A stretch of 64,000 bases of DNA from Gyromitra esculenta (taxonomy: Eukaryota > Ascomycota > Pezizomycetes > Pezizales > Discinaceae): the NCBI GenBank assembly GCA_038503075.1, contig JBCAML010000023.1:558001-622000 (forward strand), given 5' to 3'. Shown in pieces: positions 12,073-22,726 of the stretch (the first letter of the stretch is position 1; the number at the start of each line of letters is the position of its first letter). A program made the position numbers and the translations under genes. The notes beneath the pieces were generated by a model, which was not told the origin of the DNA, did not search any database, and worked only from the letters and a program-made list of their open reading frames with translations.

Positions 12073-13447
12073 TATAATGTAAGACCGGTACTTCTTACCG
12101 CACAGGAAATCTCCAAGAAGCTTTAGATAACAATCTAGACGCTATAACCTGTCCGGTTGCTATTTGCAACACAATACACAGGCGCAACTCCTAACTGCTT
12201 CTTATGAACCGCTAAAAGATAACCGTCAAGTTCAAAGTAGGGATCGAGCAAAGTTCCGTGAAGAACTTTCAATAGTAAGGTTTTAATAACTAACGCTAAT
12301 GGACCAAGCAATTGCTAAGCGAGATAAAAGTAATTCACAAGTAAAAGAGTAACTTGCAGGGAAGTGATTTTTGCTAGAAACAATATAATATTGATAAGGA
12401 TCGTTCTTCATCACTAATGATCCGAGTCAGAGTTTACATCCACTGTGAGAGTATTTATAATGCCTCCTCTCTACTATGTTTGGCTATAGTGTGATGTAGA
12501 GGCGCTAACTTCTATGACAACATAAAACCACTTCGCCTTATCTCCATACCCGATACCCCATTGAGTTCCTTGGCCCTGATCCGCGATTCTCCGAGCAGTA
12601 TGCATGTTGGTAACATGGGAGATACGTATTCATCTTCATTGCGTTCGTCTCTTTAAGACGATCATTTCGCCTATCCGAATCTTCGCGTAGCATTGCGTTC
12701 CCTTATCTTTGTCAGTCTGTAACTCCGCCAGTTTTGGTCCAATTCGCAATCCTTTTGAACCACAGCGAAGCCAGACACTTCCCCTACATACCCTCTAGGT
12801 CCCATTCCGCCGGACGGTTTTGCTTGAAGGCCTAGGGGTTACTTTTGCTCTCTGGGACAGGTCTTTTCTGGTGCTGTCCCCCCTTCTTCTCACGGTATGA
12901 CCTTTGTTTAAGCCCTTCAGTATCCCTGAAGGTGAGCAGAGCTACTTAAGCGAAAAGGTCAAGCGACAAGGTATATGATGTTTCTACAGGTCCTACGGGA
13001 TTTAACTCCAGGCGAGTTAAGTATAGGGGTTTTCACAGTGACAGCGACAGCGAGGATTCTGAGATAGAATCGAGATGGTATTTAAACTGATACAGCAGAA
13101 GTAAGGTAAGAACGTTGCTTAAAGGAAGAAGAGAAAAGAATACAAGACGACCAAAATCCTTCCCTTAAATACCCCGCTTTGTCATCCCATAACTCATTAC
13201 CAAAGCCTAACCGAACAACAAAGACATTATAGAACCCATTGCCCATTACAATCTTTAATACCCGAACCCTAACCCATCAGTCTAGTTCATCCGTGAAACT
13301 TCTCCAAATACTATACCTATTGGAAGGCTTGGAGGCAGGGTAACAGGCTCCAGTCCCGATCCGAAAGGTGCTAAAGTAGGGTAACTCCAAAGATAGGGTA
13401 ACTCCAGGGCCAGGAACTCCTTCAAAAGGTACAGGTATAACATATAA
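12073..13447 (-). mobile_element. Solo LTR, family J, copy 1
   Basis: The element at 12078-13442 starts TGTAAGACCGGTAC and ends GGTATAACA, with a perfect 5-bp duplication TATAA on each side (12073-12077 and 13443-13447). TG..CA ends plus a 5-bp duplication fit a solo long terminal repeat. Without the nested SINE it is about 952 bp. The left ~400 bp match copies 2 and 3; the right part differs from them. No coding sequence or second LTR is present. Strand is inferred from the copies and is uncertain. Confidence 0.78.
12886..13304 (-). mobile_element. SINE-like retroposon, copy S5, inside the LTR
   Basis: The element at 12892-13298 (407 bp) lies between CTTCTC (12886-12891) and CTTCTC (13299-13304). 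On the minus strand it starts CACGGATGAAC and ends after the perfect hairpin CTTCAG-GGATA-CTGAAG. It is the innermost layer of the stack MITE H, SINE S4, LTR J1, SINE S5. Confidence 0.82.
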
Positions 13448-14870
13448 TGTCTTTGTGTTTCGGTTGTTGTTGGGTATTGGTTGTGGTATGGAAAATCGGG
13501 GTATTTAAGTGATGGATTTTGTTCGTTCGTTATTCTCTTCTTCTTCTTTCCTTAAGCTACGTTCTCGTTTACCTTCTCCTGTATTTGTCTGAATATTATC
13601 TTGGTTCTATCTCGAAACCCTCGCTGTCACTGTCCACCTCGCTGCACTTATCTCACCTCGATATAGACCCCATGTAGAACTTGTAGAAACCTTGTACTTT
13701 CCATCGCTTCCTATCTCATCTAAGTAGCTCTGCTCACCTTCGGGGATATGGAAGGGCTTAGCGAGACAGGAACCGTGAGACCCTATGCGAGTTCCATATG
13801 GTTGCAGCTCAGCTGCAGGATGGATACCAGGATCGACTTCCTTAGCGAGTTCTAAATGGTCCCAGTTCAACTACAGGATCAACTCCACTAGGGAGTTCTA
13901 TATGGTGCCTGCTCGACTATAGACTTGCCCCCATTGCGCGCTCTATACGGCGTTAAATCTGCACCAGGATCAGCTGCAGGATCGACTCCCCTAGGGAGCT
14001 CTATATAGTGCCTGCTCAACTGCAGGATCTACCCCCTAGCGATCTCCAAAGGACCCCGTTCAACTGGAGGATCGACCCACCAGCGAGCTCTATATGGCGC
14101 CTGCTCAAGATCCAGTCGCACTGTCAGATAGTTGAGCAGGAGGGCGCAGGAGGGTGCAGGAGAAAGAGGAGAGAGCATGGTAGAATATATGTATATAGCT
14201 TAGTAGTTGAAGAGAATTGAAGATATCACATATATTCATTAGCAGCGTGCCAGGAACATGACTGTGATGCGCCTATATAGACCTCAGCTCTTCCAGCTCA
14301 TGGGGTCTAGTGCGTCCAGAACCTAGAACGTAAAAGGCATGGATCTATTCTGGTATTTGTCCGACCCAGAATTTGGATAGCCACGTTGAGTGCGCCCACT
14401 TGCAAAAAACTTTAGGCGCTGCTGTAGACGTGCTCCCTAGCATAAATCCTCGTCCGGTACGTCCAGTGCGTAAAGTGTCTCACACGCATATCAACGCAGA
14501 CCCCACTTTTTGCTGATGATGTATACTTGTGTATGGCCGGTCACTCATATGCAAGTGCAGAAAAAATATTTGGTTGGTGCCAGTGCAACCTGGTCTCACC
14601 CATTAAAGTTGTGCCAGAGCAACAGCTCGGTTAGCTAGATGTACACAGTAACTCAGGGGAAACAATCAAAACATTGATCGTGGTCCCACAATCACGCTCA
14701 AAACCACAATCATAACCACATTCACAACCACAATCATACCCAAGCAATATGACCACGCCAGCCACTCAGACGTCCAATTCCTATCTATAAGCTACCTGTT
14801 CCACGACATTTACATGAGAGAGGGGAGCAAAAAAACACCTACTTCAAATCAATAATACATATGAGAGAAT

Positions 14871-15302
14871 CATGTTTTCATGGATGGTTTCATGGATAAC
14901 TGTTTTCGTTGGTTCGTCAGGTACAGGGGTACAAGGTTGTTGTGTTACGTTGTTGTTCCTTGTGTTTCTTTGGGTTTCCGTTGCAGTGAGTCAAGTCTTT
15001 GTCATCGAACGAGTTGGAATGTGGTATATAAGCGAAGGGTTTTCCCCTCTTGTTGTACTTTTCCTTCTTCTTTCTTTAAGCAACGTCTTCTATTGTTCAC
15101 TTTTGTACTTTACAATACAAACCTCGGTTACACCTCGTAACTCTTCGCTGTCGCTGTCTTCGAAGTCATTTCGACTCGATCCACTTGTAGAGCCTGTAGA
15201 ATCTTCGTACACACTCTCACTGTTAGTTTCTCATTCAAGTAGCACTGCTCATCTCGAGGGATACTTGGGAGCTTGACAAGAAACCCGCTCCTTGAGACAT
15301 GT
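14871..15302 (+). mobile_element. SINE-like retroposon, subfamily 2, copy S6
   Basis: About 422 bp run from 14876 to 15297, with CATGT on both sides (a short duplication, so the borders are tentative). It contains CATGGATGG, GTATATAAGCGAAGG, TTTAAGCAACGTC, ACCTCGGTTACACCTCG and CGCTGTCGCTGTC. The 3' hairpin CTCGAG-GGATA-CTTGGG pairs fully if G-T wobbles are allowed. The 134-codon frame over it (14872-15276) is a chance frame inside the repeat. Confidence 0.75.
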
Positions 15303-16389
15303 ACAACTATAGCAATGCATTAGTTACGGTACTGAAACAGGTTCTGGCGGAGGGAGTTGGAGGCCTGGGTCCAAGCATAGATACTCATCTCCCAGGAATC
15401 ACTTTAGAGAAATGGAGAGACTGTGATGCACACCATGGATATTGGCACCAAAATTCCGGTGAGTTAAGAAAACGTTTTTAGCAAATACTAATGTAATACA
15501 TTTCGTTAACCAGACTGAGAGACCAGCAAGACAACAAGTGGCAGCCAAAAAATTCAACGAAAATAATAGGAAAAAAACACAAGAGCAGGTGAAATTGAAT
15601 AAATTAAAGGCAAAGGCAAAAAAGTCTTGATTGGGAAAAAAGAGAGCAGAAAGTTAAAAACAGGAATGGTTTCAAGAATGAAAACAGTGTAAGGAAAAGG
15701 GAAGGTATGGACATGTAAAATAGGGAGGATTACTAGTATTATGTGAGGTAAAGTGTGTATTAATAAATACAAAATGGCTAGCGGTGAAACAAAATTTTTC
15801 TGTAGCATGACTCTTACAGGCCATAAGCAAAACAATAATTGCACCCAAACACAGACTGCCGCCTGGAAGGGCTAAATTCCGCCAAATGGGTTTCATGTCG
15901 CCCACAGCGCCAAGGCACTACTCTCCACCCTTACCCAGACCACTTTCCAATCACCCACAGTCCATATTTTTGATCACCCGACGTCATGGTCCTAGAAACC
16001 TTTTGTCCACAGTGCTTTCACAACGACCAGAGCAACCCTTCCCCTGAGAACTTCGAGGAAAGAAATTTGAACTTTGTAACAAGTTAATTTGACCTTGCGA
16101 AAAATCTCACGTCCAAACCTTGATCCTGGGGACTTATGAGAGAGTAGTAGTAGTCAAACCCTAACAACCCCTGATTACCCTGCCTGCGCTGGGGTTTCTC
16201 TACCTTGCTAGACGGGATTGCCCAAACAACGGCGCAATCTACTCCTGTCCGCTCCACCCAACCCTTTTTTTCCATATCAACACCAATCCACTCTCATTCT
16301 CTTCATTCTTCACCCCTTTCTCTCCATAGGCGAATGTTGCTAACATCGTGTGTATTCTAGTACCCAAAGTCCTTGGGCTTTCAACCCCA
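15303..16389. other. Unassigned sequence
   Basis: Short frames occur at 15299-15481 (plus) and 15672-15905 (minus). Neither has a family signature or credible gene structure. No repeat of the window's families is seen. Confidence 0.35.
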
Positions 16390-18336
16390 CTATTAGGATC
16401 TGCCTGTTTCGACGTTTTCTGTCCTGTCTGCTGTCCTGCCTGCTTTCCTGTTCGCGAAAGCACCTGTTTCCTGTATACTATCCAGCTTGCCTTGGTGTCT
16501 GTTTCATGCCTGCTTCCCTACCTGTTTACTTGTTGACCTGCTACCTTAGGCGTCTGTTTTTCTGCTTGCTTTGGGCTTGCTTCCTGCCTACTCTGAGCTT
16601 CACTCCTGCTAGCTTCCGGGCCCGATTCAGGGCCAGTTCTCATGCACTTTTTCCTGACAACTCCGGCGCCTGTTTCCTGCCCACTCCCCTGCCAACACGC
16701 CTACCTGCACTCTTACCACATCAGCAAAAATATTTTTTCCCTCTCTGACCTCCTGGAGGTCTGGGAGGCTGGGAGGCTCAGGGAGTAAATGTGCCTTCAT
16801 GGAGGAACGCACGGCGACCCACTTCCTCCGGGAGTCTCCAGGCCCAGGCCCTCTCCAGGAGTCTCCTTGAGAGCTTGCCTGCTCCTCCATGCGTCTCCAC
16901 GAGATCTCGCTGTCTCCTCCAGGAAGCCTCCAGGAGCTCCATGAAGAGTGTCACAAAACGTGATATTCAGGACTGATTCAGGTCCGATCCTGGTTCGTCA
17001 CGCTGTCACGTCGCTTATCCGGGATAGTGGATTCTTTCCGTTTCGCGAAAATGTTTATTGCTAGTCTATATGCTCTATATAGCCTATATGCTCTATGTGC
17101 AGCGTATATAATCTAACCGACCCGATACAGCTCCTCCACTGGATCCTGCCCATCACACGATCCTGGCAGCGCTTGGGGCCCGGAGTTCTGGAGTTCTTTA
17201 TATAGCGCGCTCTAGGCGAGCACAGGGGGTAGGGAGGCGTCTCTTCGGCAGTTAGCGAGCAGTCGATGTTGGAGCTCCCTAGGCAAGTCGATATGGGAGC
17301 TTCCTTGGCGAGTTTGGCAGGAGTCGCGTCTACTAGTATATGTCAGTTAGCAAACAGCCAATAGAACAGCCTCCAAGGGGGTTCTTAGGCTTCAATGTGG
17401 GTGTGGAAGGAAGGTTTTGGGGGCTGCAACGAAGGGAGGATTGACTAAATGCTTCCAAGTCCCGTGGGTTAAGGGTCTCTGGCGAGGGAATCCCTCTAAA
17501 TCCCGTGCGTTAGGGCTCTCTAGCGAGAGAATCCTTCGAAATTTTCTCTAAATCCCGTGGGTTGAGTTCGTGTAAGGTGCTTTGGGGGGATATGAGAGTA
17601 ATTTTCTCCGAGAGGAAAAAGCTCCTGCGGAGATGCGCCAAATCCTCTGGGAGGAAAAAGCTACAGCAGAGAGTTGCCAAAATCTCCGGGAGGAGAGGTC
17701 TGCGCTCCCGCTTCTCCAGGAGGTCAGGGAGGTCGGGGAGGTCGGGGGGGAAACGTCTCCCGGGGAGACACGCCTGATCTCCAGGAGGCATAATTTTTTT
17801 TGCTGATGCTGCCAGCGCCCTATCAGCCCCCTGCCAGCTCACCTGCTAGCCCCCATACGAGCTCTCCTACTTGCCCGCCTGCTAGACCTCCTTGCCAGCT
17901 CTCCTGCCAGTTCCCTTTCCAGCTCCCCCGCCCGCCTCGGCGCCCGCCTCCCTCCTTTCTTCGCAGCATGTTTGCTGCCCGCTTCCCTGTCCACTTCAGG
18001 CCCAGTTTCCACCCTGCTCACGATAGTAGTAGGTATATGTATATAGAACGCGAGTCACACAAATCAATAGACCAATACCAATGCGAGCCAGAATGTATGA
18101 GTGTGAGCTCCAGGCCAGAAACCGAAAGCCGTCCGGATCTCAATAACCCGCAAACAACCTCCGGGCGGAGCTACTACCTCCCCAAGGACTTGCCCAAGGG
18201 AACTGACCTGCTAGAGCCTGGTGCCCAGCCGGAAGGGCTACAAAGAGCACACAAGGGGGGGATATACTCTGCCCCTATTGCCCTGCCTGCCTTATTTAAT
18301 AGGAGCACAGGGCGCCATTCTTTTTTTTTGCTGATG
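16390..18336 (+). mobile_element. CT-rich CATCAGC-type element D (right end clear, left end uncertain)
   Basis: The right tip TTTTTTTTTGCTGATG at 18336 matches the other CATCAGC tips. The CTGCC-rich sequence left of it (17809-18020) resembles the sequence before copy B (16390-16718), so B appears to have inserted into one CT-rich element. I could not find its left tip. The 192-codon frame at 17800-18378 is a product of this proline/serine-coding low-complexity DNA, not a gene. Confidence 0.45.
16719..17808 (-). mobile_element. CATCAGC-tipped MITE, minisatellite family 1, copy B
   Basis: This 1090-bp element has tips CATCAGCAAAAATATTTTTT and AATTTTTTTTGCTGATG. It is in the opposite internal orientation to copies A and C: its right end (GATCTCCAGGAGGCATAATT) is the complement of the left end of A. 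It retains the CTATCCCGGATAAGCGACGTGACAG-like segment near its left end, also present in A, and only about three minisatellite units (17180-17400). Its flanks are CA and CT, so no TA duplication is visible. Confidence 0.83.
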
Positions 18337-19344
18337 GGGTATAACTTGGTAAACGGCACGGTATCTTCAGCAATATGAAAATAATCAATTAACAGCAATG
18401 GTGAAATAATCAACATACAGCAAAAAATTCAGAGATAACAAGTATATAATAAAGAGCTTGAAGCTGTACCTAGCCCAACAATAGACACAACTTGCGTCAA
18501 TCAAATAACTCTCAATTACATACATCTTCCCCGTTTACCTTTCCACTTGCCCCTGAAACTCTTTGGAACTGCGGCCATACACATCCAAACCACTAATTCT
18601 AAGTTTTACAGTTGGAAGAGGACTAAAATACCCTTTATTCCTTATATGTTGTTCAGAGCCGAATATTAAAATATATAATAGTTATCATGAGTTCACAACA
18701 TCAGTCCCAAGCAAGGTAGTATCCAAGTCATAAGCATGGTAACCAAATACTATATGTTAATTAAAGGCTGACCAGCAGGTTAACCTACGCACTCTGGCAT
18801 ATAAAACTAGACTGGAACAAATGGAATTTTGATACTTGAAACATGATCGTCAAGGCAGGCTATACAAGAATAAAGTACTGGTCGCCCTAATTACTAACAT
18901 GTACAAGTAAAATAAGTTTTCCAAATCCATTATATATCTTTTATCAATACACAATTACACCTTGTTACCATCGTAATAAAAATACCTAGAATAACATCCA
19001 GTAATCCGGTTATTGATGGACATTGCCCAGACAGATGAAGCTCTTGCAACTGCGAAAGCTATGGCAGAAATGTATGGAAAAAACCATTTATTAAGCAGGC
19101 AAGCAATTCCGTTCGGACAGACTTTTACTTTCACAAATATATGTAAGGATTGAATATTTGTTTCTCTGTAAGTGGATTGTTTTCGTGCTCTGGAAGCAAT
19201 AAAATAACTTACATCAAAAACAAGGCAAGAAATACACAATGCATTGAAAGCCATTCATCTTGAGAGAACTGAAGCAAACAAAACTGGCATTAAGGCCCAA
19301 ATGAGGTTGCTATGTAGTTCAGGAGCTAATCTGTGTTTTGTTAA
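18337..19344. other. Unassigned sequence
   Basis: AT-richer than its neighbours. The 99-codon minus frame at 18955-19254 shows no known domain. It adjoins the integrase-core remnant to its right and may be part of the same dead element. Confidence 0.3.
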
Positions 19345-19620
19345 TTGATGTACATCACAAATTGAGCTAAATTGGCTTTCAGATTTATAGTGCTATCGAT
19401 GCATATTCACACCACATGGCATGGTGTTATGCTGGAATTTGGAATTGAACAGTTGTGTCCGTGAATAAGCAATATTTTCAAATGGCCCAGTCCACCTGTC
19501 CCATTCCCAAGCTTATCGTTTCAGATAAGGGTACTGAAATTATCTTAATTGCAAGATCATATGCTCTATAACACCCTGCTGCAAAGCCAGATTTACCATT
19601 TGCAAAGCATTTTCTTTTGA
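19345..19620 (+). pseudogene. Integrase-core (rve-like) transposase remnant
   Basis: In the plus frame, with stops, the translation reads IDVHHKLS, then GFQIYSAIDAYSHHMAWCYAGI, then N-TVVSVNKQYF, then PKLIVSDKGTEIILIARSYAL. The order of AIDAYS, a run of small aromatic residues and SD-GTE matches the DDE integrase-core proteins often found in fungal genomes (the rva_4 type). The first Asp and the SDKGTE segment would be catalytic. At least two in-frame stops and the loss of both ends make it a dead fragment. It abuts the left tip of a CATCAGC MITE. Confidence 0.6.
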
Positions 19621-19656
19621 TAAATTAGTAGAAAATCAAAACAGAGAAGCAAAGAG

Positions 19657-20890
19657 TATCAGCAAATAGGGTGGTCTGCGTTAGGATACGCGTACCGCAT
19701 TCGACGCATGTAAACGGACTGGACGGACTGGGCGCGGATTTATTTTACGCTCCAAGTTCAACGCAAAGCATGAATTTCCTACGTCTGGACGCGCCCAACA
19801 GAGATATCCCAATCCTTGTCTTGGGCGCATGTTATATTTCCCTACGTCCTACGTACTGGAGCATTGAAAGTGCGAGGTCTATATAGATGCATACGCTCAC
19901 GCTCCGTCACTCTCCTCTGCCGCTAAAAAATATGTGTTAAATCTTCCATTCTCTAACACGGCTAAGCTATATAGATATATGATACCCTGCCCTCCCCGCT
20001 CTCGCCAGCAATCCCCGCTCTCCCCTGCGCTCTCCGCTCTCCCATGTGCTCTCCGCTTGCCCTCCCGTTCAGGAACCTGGCGGTCAGACAGGATGTCTAA
20101 TCGGCGCCAAAGCAGGCGATATTGTGTTCGCTCGAGAGGTCGACCCTGCTGTCGAACGGGAGGCGTATAGATATCGCACGGGGGGACGATCCTGCAATCT
20201 TGCTGATGCCTTATAGGGCTCCCGAGGGGGGGGGGCGATCCTGCTGCTGATTCTAGTGCCAAATGGACGCTGTGGTGGGGCGCGAGGTTGTAGGCGTGGT
20301 AGGAAGGCGATGGCATGTGGCTTATCACGTGGCGTGGGTTAGGGTATGGAGGTGGTAGTGGAGGGATCGTGTATATCTTTTGGCGGGGTCGCGGCTTTTG
20401 TACCATATCCATTACTGTCTCTCTATTATTCTATATACTATCCTCTACTCTATATATACGGGTGTCTATTACTACTGGGTCTATTCTTTGGCGTACTATT
20501 CAGGGGCTCTCGCCCCCACGCTACTGAGCATGCTTTAGGCGTCGCTCGCAGACGTCGCTCGCAGAGCTATTGGCGATAGATCCCCAGGAAAGACCTACCT
20601 GATGGAAGTCCACGTCAACGCGCCCTGCTACCACAAAGGGGATACGATGTCAGATCAAGAGGTTACTGCTTGGACGCCCCTACCGTCTGTCCACAACGCC
20701 ATATAGAGCTCCCTAGGAGGCCGATCCTGCTGTCGAGCAGGCGCCCTATCGATCTCCCTAGGGGGGTCGATCCAACTGGCGATCCTGTTGTGGAGCAGTC
20801 AATCCTGCTTTGGAGCAGGCGCCATATAGAGCTCGCTAGGGGGGTAGATCCTGCTGCAGATCCTACTGCAAAACATTTATACATATAAGG
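19657..20890 (+). mobile_element. CATCAGC MITE family 2, copy G, interrupted by repeat K1
   Basis: It starts TATCAGCAAATAGGGTGG and continues through GTACCGCATTCGACGCATG and AACGGACTGGACGGACTGG, parallel to the left end of the full copy at 62234. A K repeat lies at 20265-20700. After it, family-2 minisatellite units resume (TATAGAGCTCCCTAGG, GATCCTGCTGTCGAGCAGG). The right tip was not found. Confidence 0.68.
20265..20700 (+). mobile_element. Repeat K, copy 1 (MITE-like, ~430 bp)
   Basis: Five copies occur in the window (this one, 36650-37022, 38733-39075, 49035-49405, 60207-60640). They share a GTGGYRNGGCGYGAGG start, a CACGTG-containing segment, a tract with TATTACTACTGGG, GGGGGCTCTCGCCCCC, and an end with AGATCTCGAGG followed by CGTCC and CCACA. 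The ends are weak inverted repeats (GNCGYTGTGG). There is no coding sequence. Confidence 0.7.
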
Positions 20891-21220
20891 AAAACCAACG
20901 GCTTACACTTGTATATCTATGTCTTCCTCCCGCATTCTGCATTCCTGGCTAAACACACTGGCTCGCTGGCCATTGGAGCATTACTAGTATGTGGGGAGGA
21001 AGGACTGCATCGTTTTTTGGATGAGGAATTTTTGGACTATGTAAGCGATGACAATGATAACATTGTATCGAATATATAATGCTAGATTCCTTATTTACTG
21101 TGTAGAATATTGTCTAAATTTTCATTTCACATCTATGTACTTTAAAGTCTCCCCATATTTTCCCATCAATCAAAGTTTTAAACATCATGGCCAAAGCAAC
21201 AACAAATTGTACAGTATATA

Positions 21221-22726
21221 CATTAGCAAAAACCGCACTACGCGTGGACGCATGAGCAAGCGCCCAAGCGCACACCCCAAATTCTGTGCACCATATGCCT
21301 CCAGGTACGTTAATACCCCAGGCCGTTGCTAGTATGGAAAACCAGCTCTTTTATTTGCACCTAGTTCGTCTGGACCCCTAGTACGACCATAATTTGGCTT
21401 TAGTTCCCGCCCAAATATTAAGTTCAGTACGCCGATACGCTTAGTCCACCCATACGCCCATACTTTAGCCTCAATTCTCTCCCGAATAGTCACCCTGCAT
21501 GCCCATGCGCCCGTACGCCCATAACTTTGCTTCAACATCCTCCCGAATAACACGTCCAATACGTCTTGTACGTCCAGTACGCCCATACCCCCATACTATC
21601 ACAGCTGCCTTGGTCGGATTCTTCTTAATAGAATATAGGCACAGGAACAGCGGGTAAATAGGATAGCTGGTATGAGGGAGATACAGAATGATATTGATGA
21701 TTAACTAAACTACTCCCATAACTCATACTTAAGGAAAATCCATCTCAGTACTGTTGCCTCAGTACTATTGTTCCCCGCACACCATTCTATCCAACTTGGT
21801 ATAACATTCTATCCGAGTTGGTACAACAAACTGCCCGCGCCGGGGTATTGTACAACCGATCACATGATGCACACGTGAGTCCTACTCTAACACTTCTAAG
21901 TCGGAACCCTAGCCCCTTCCTTAGCAGCTTCACTAGACCTCACCCACGCCTCCCACTAGCACTTCTCTTATATGAGTCACCTACCCACCTCTTGCTTGTC
22001 TTTCTGCTCCTGCCTCAAACCACTTTGCTGACAGGTCTCCAGGTTTTATGTCACTGTCGTTCAGGGTCCATGCCCCCCCTCCGAGCTCCCCCTCCTTTCC
22101 CTTCGCCCCGCCTCAGGCGCCTCCTATACCGCCTGCTTGGCTGCCCTAGGCCGCCCGTATGGACCCCGCTCGACTGCAGGATCGGACCCCCTTAGGGAGC
22201 CCTATATGGCGCCAGCTCTGCAGCAGGATCGGCAGCATGATCGATCCCCCTCGAGAGCTCTATATGAGCTTGCTCAACAGTAGGCTCGGCCCCCATAACG
22301 AGCTCTATATAGTGCCTGCTCGGGCGCCTATTCGAAATTCTGGCCCACCACCGGGTTCCTGAGCGGGCGGGCAAGCGGAGAGCGCAGGAGAGCGAAGGGT
22401 ACCATATATGTACATAGCGTAGTAGTTGTAGAGAATTTAAGACACCTCACATTCATTGATATCAGAAGAACAGCGTGACAGGAGCGCGACTGCGAAGTGT
22501 GAACTCCAGCGCGTCCAGTGCTGCTGTGCTCCAGTCAAGAGAATGTACAGGGCATACAGGGCTAGGATTTAGACGTCCAGAAGCTGGGGCGCGTCCAGAC
22601 GTAGAAAATATAGGCTCTGCGTCCAACTTAGAGCCTAAAATAAATCTTCATCCAGTTCGTCCAGTCTGTTTATATGCGTCCAATGCTGTACGCGCATCCT
22701 GACGCAAACCCCTCTTTTTGCTGATG
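21221..22726 (-). mobile_element. CATCAGC MITE family 2, copy F (both ends present)
   Basis: The tips are CATTAGCAAAAACCGCAC (left) and CCCCTCTTTTTGCTGATG (right). It is the mirror image of the copy at 62234-63680. Order of blocks: CGCATGAGCAAGCGCCC, many AGTACGCCCAT/ACGTCCA units, the TTGGTCGGATTCTTCT segment, a CTTATATGAGTCAC segment, then a ~48-bp minisatellite (GACTGCAGGATCGACCCC, TAGGGAGCTCTATATGGCG). Flanks are TA and AA. A small LTR is inserted at 21626-21892. Confidence 0.83.
21621..21897. mobile_element. Small LTR-like element L, copy 1
   Basis: The element at 21626-21892 (267 bp) begins TAATAGAATATAGGC and ends ACTCTAACA. A perfect 5-bp duplication, CTTCT, flanks it (21621-21625, 21893-21897), and the host MITE sequence continues cleanly (GATTCTTCT / AAGTCGG). 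A second copy at 55511-55776 has the same ends and its own 5-bp duplication. Size and duplication fit a short solo LTR. The ends are TA..CA (TG..TA on the other strand), which is atypical. Confidence 0.82.

Larger units (their letters stand above)
12000..13786 (+). mobile_element. SINE-like retroposon, copy S4, split by an LTR
   Basis: The element begins CATGGATTAAGATTGGG at 12006 and ends near CCGTGAGA at 13780. The host minisatellite on the two sides reads CTTCCTTAT / CCCTATGCGAG, suggesting a duplication of CCYTAT. An LTR occupies 12078-13442. Subtracting it leaves 405 bp. The 3' hairpin (13737-13755) keeps the GGATA loop but has one stem mismatch. Confidence 0.78.
10825..14518 (+). mobile_element. 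CATCAGC MITE family 2, copy H, heavily nested
   Basis: Three pieces belong to one element. The first is 10825-10853 (GTACGTTCAATACACTGATACGC). The second is 11672-12005 (GTACGTCCC/CATGCCCATACGCCC units, then the GGCCGGATTCTTCTAAGTC segment also present at 21610 and 63180). The third is 13781-14518 (family-2 minisatellite, then ACGCAGACCCCACTTTTTGCTGATG at the right tip). Between them are a SINE (10854-11671, itself invaded) and another SINE (12006-13780) that holds an LTR which holds a third SINE. The left tip is missing. Confidence 0.75.

Noticed and set aside
17800..18378. 192-codon proline-rich plus frame
   Set aside because: It crosses the right tip of MITE B and the CT-rich body of element D. 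It is a low-complexity artefact.
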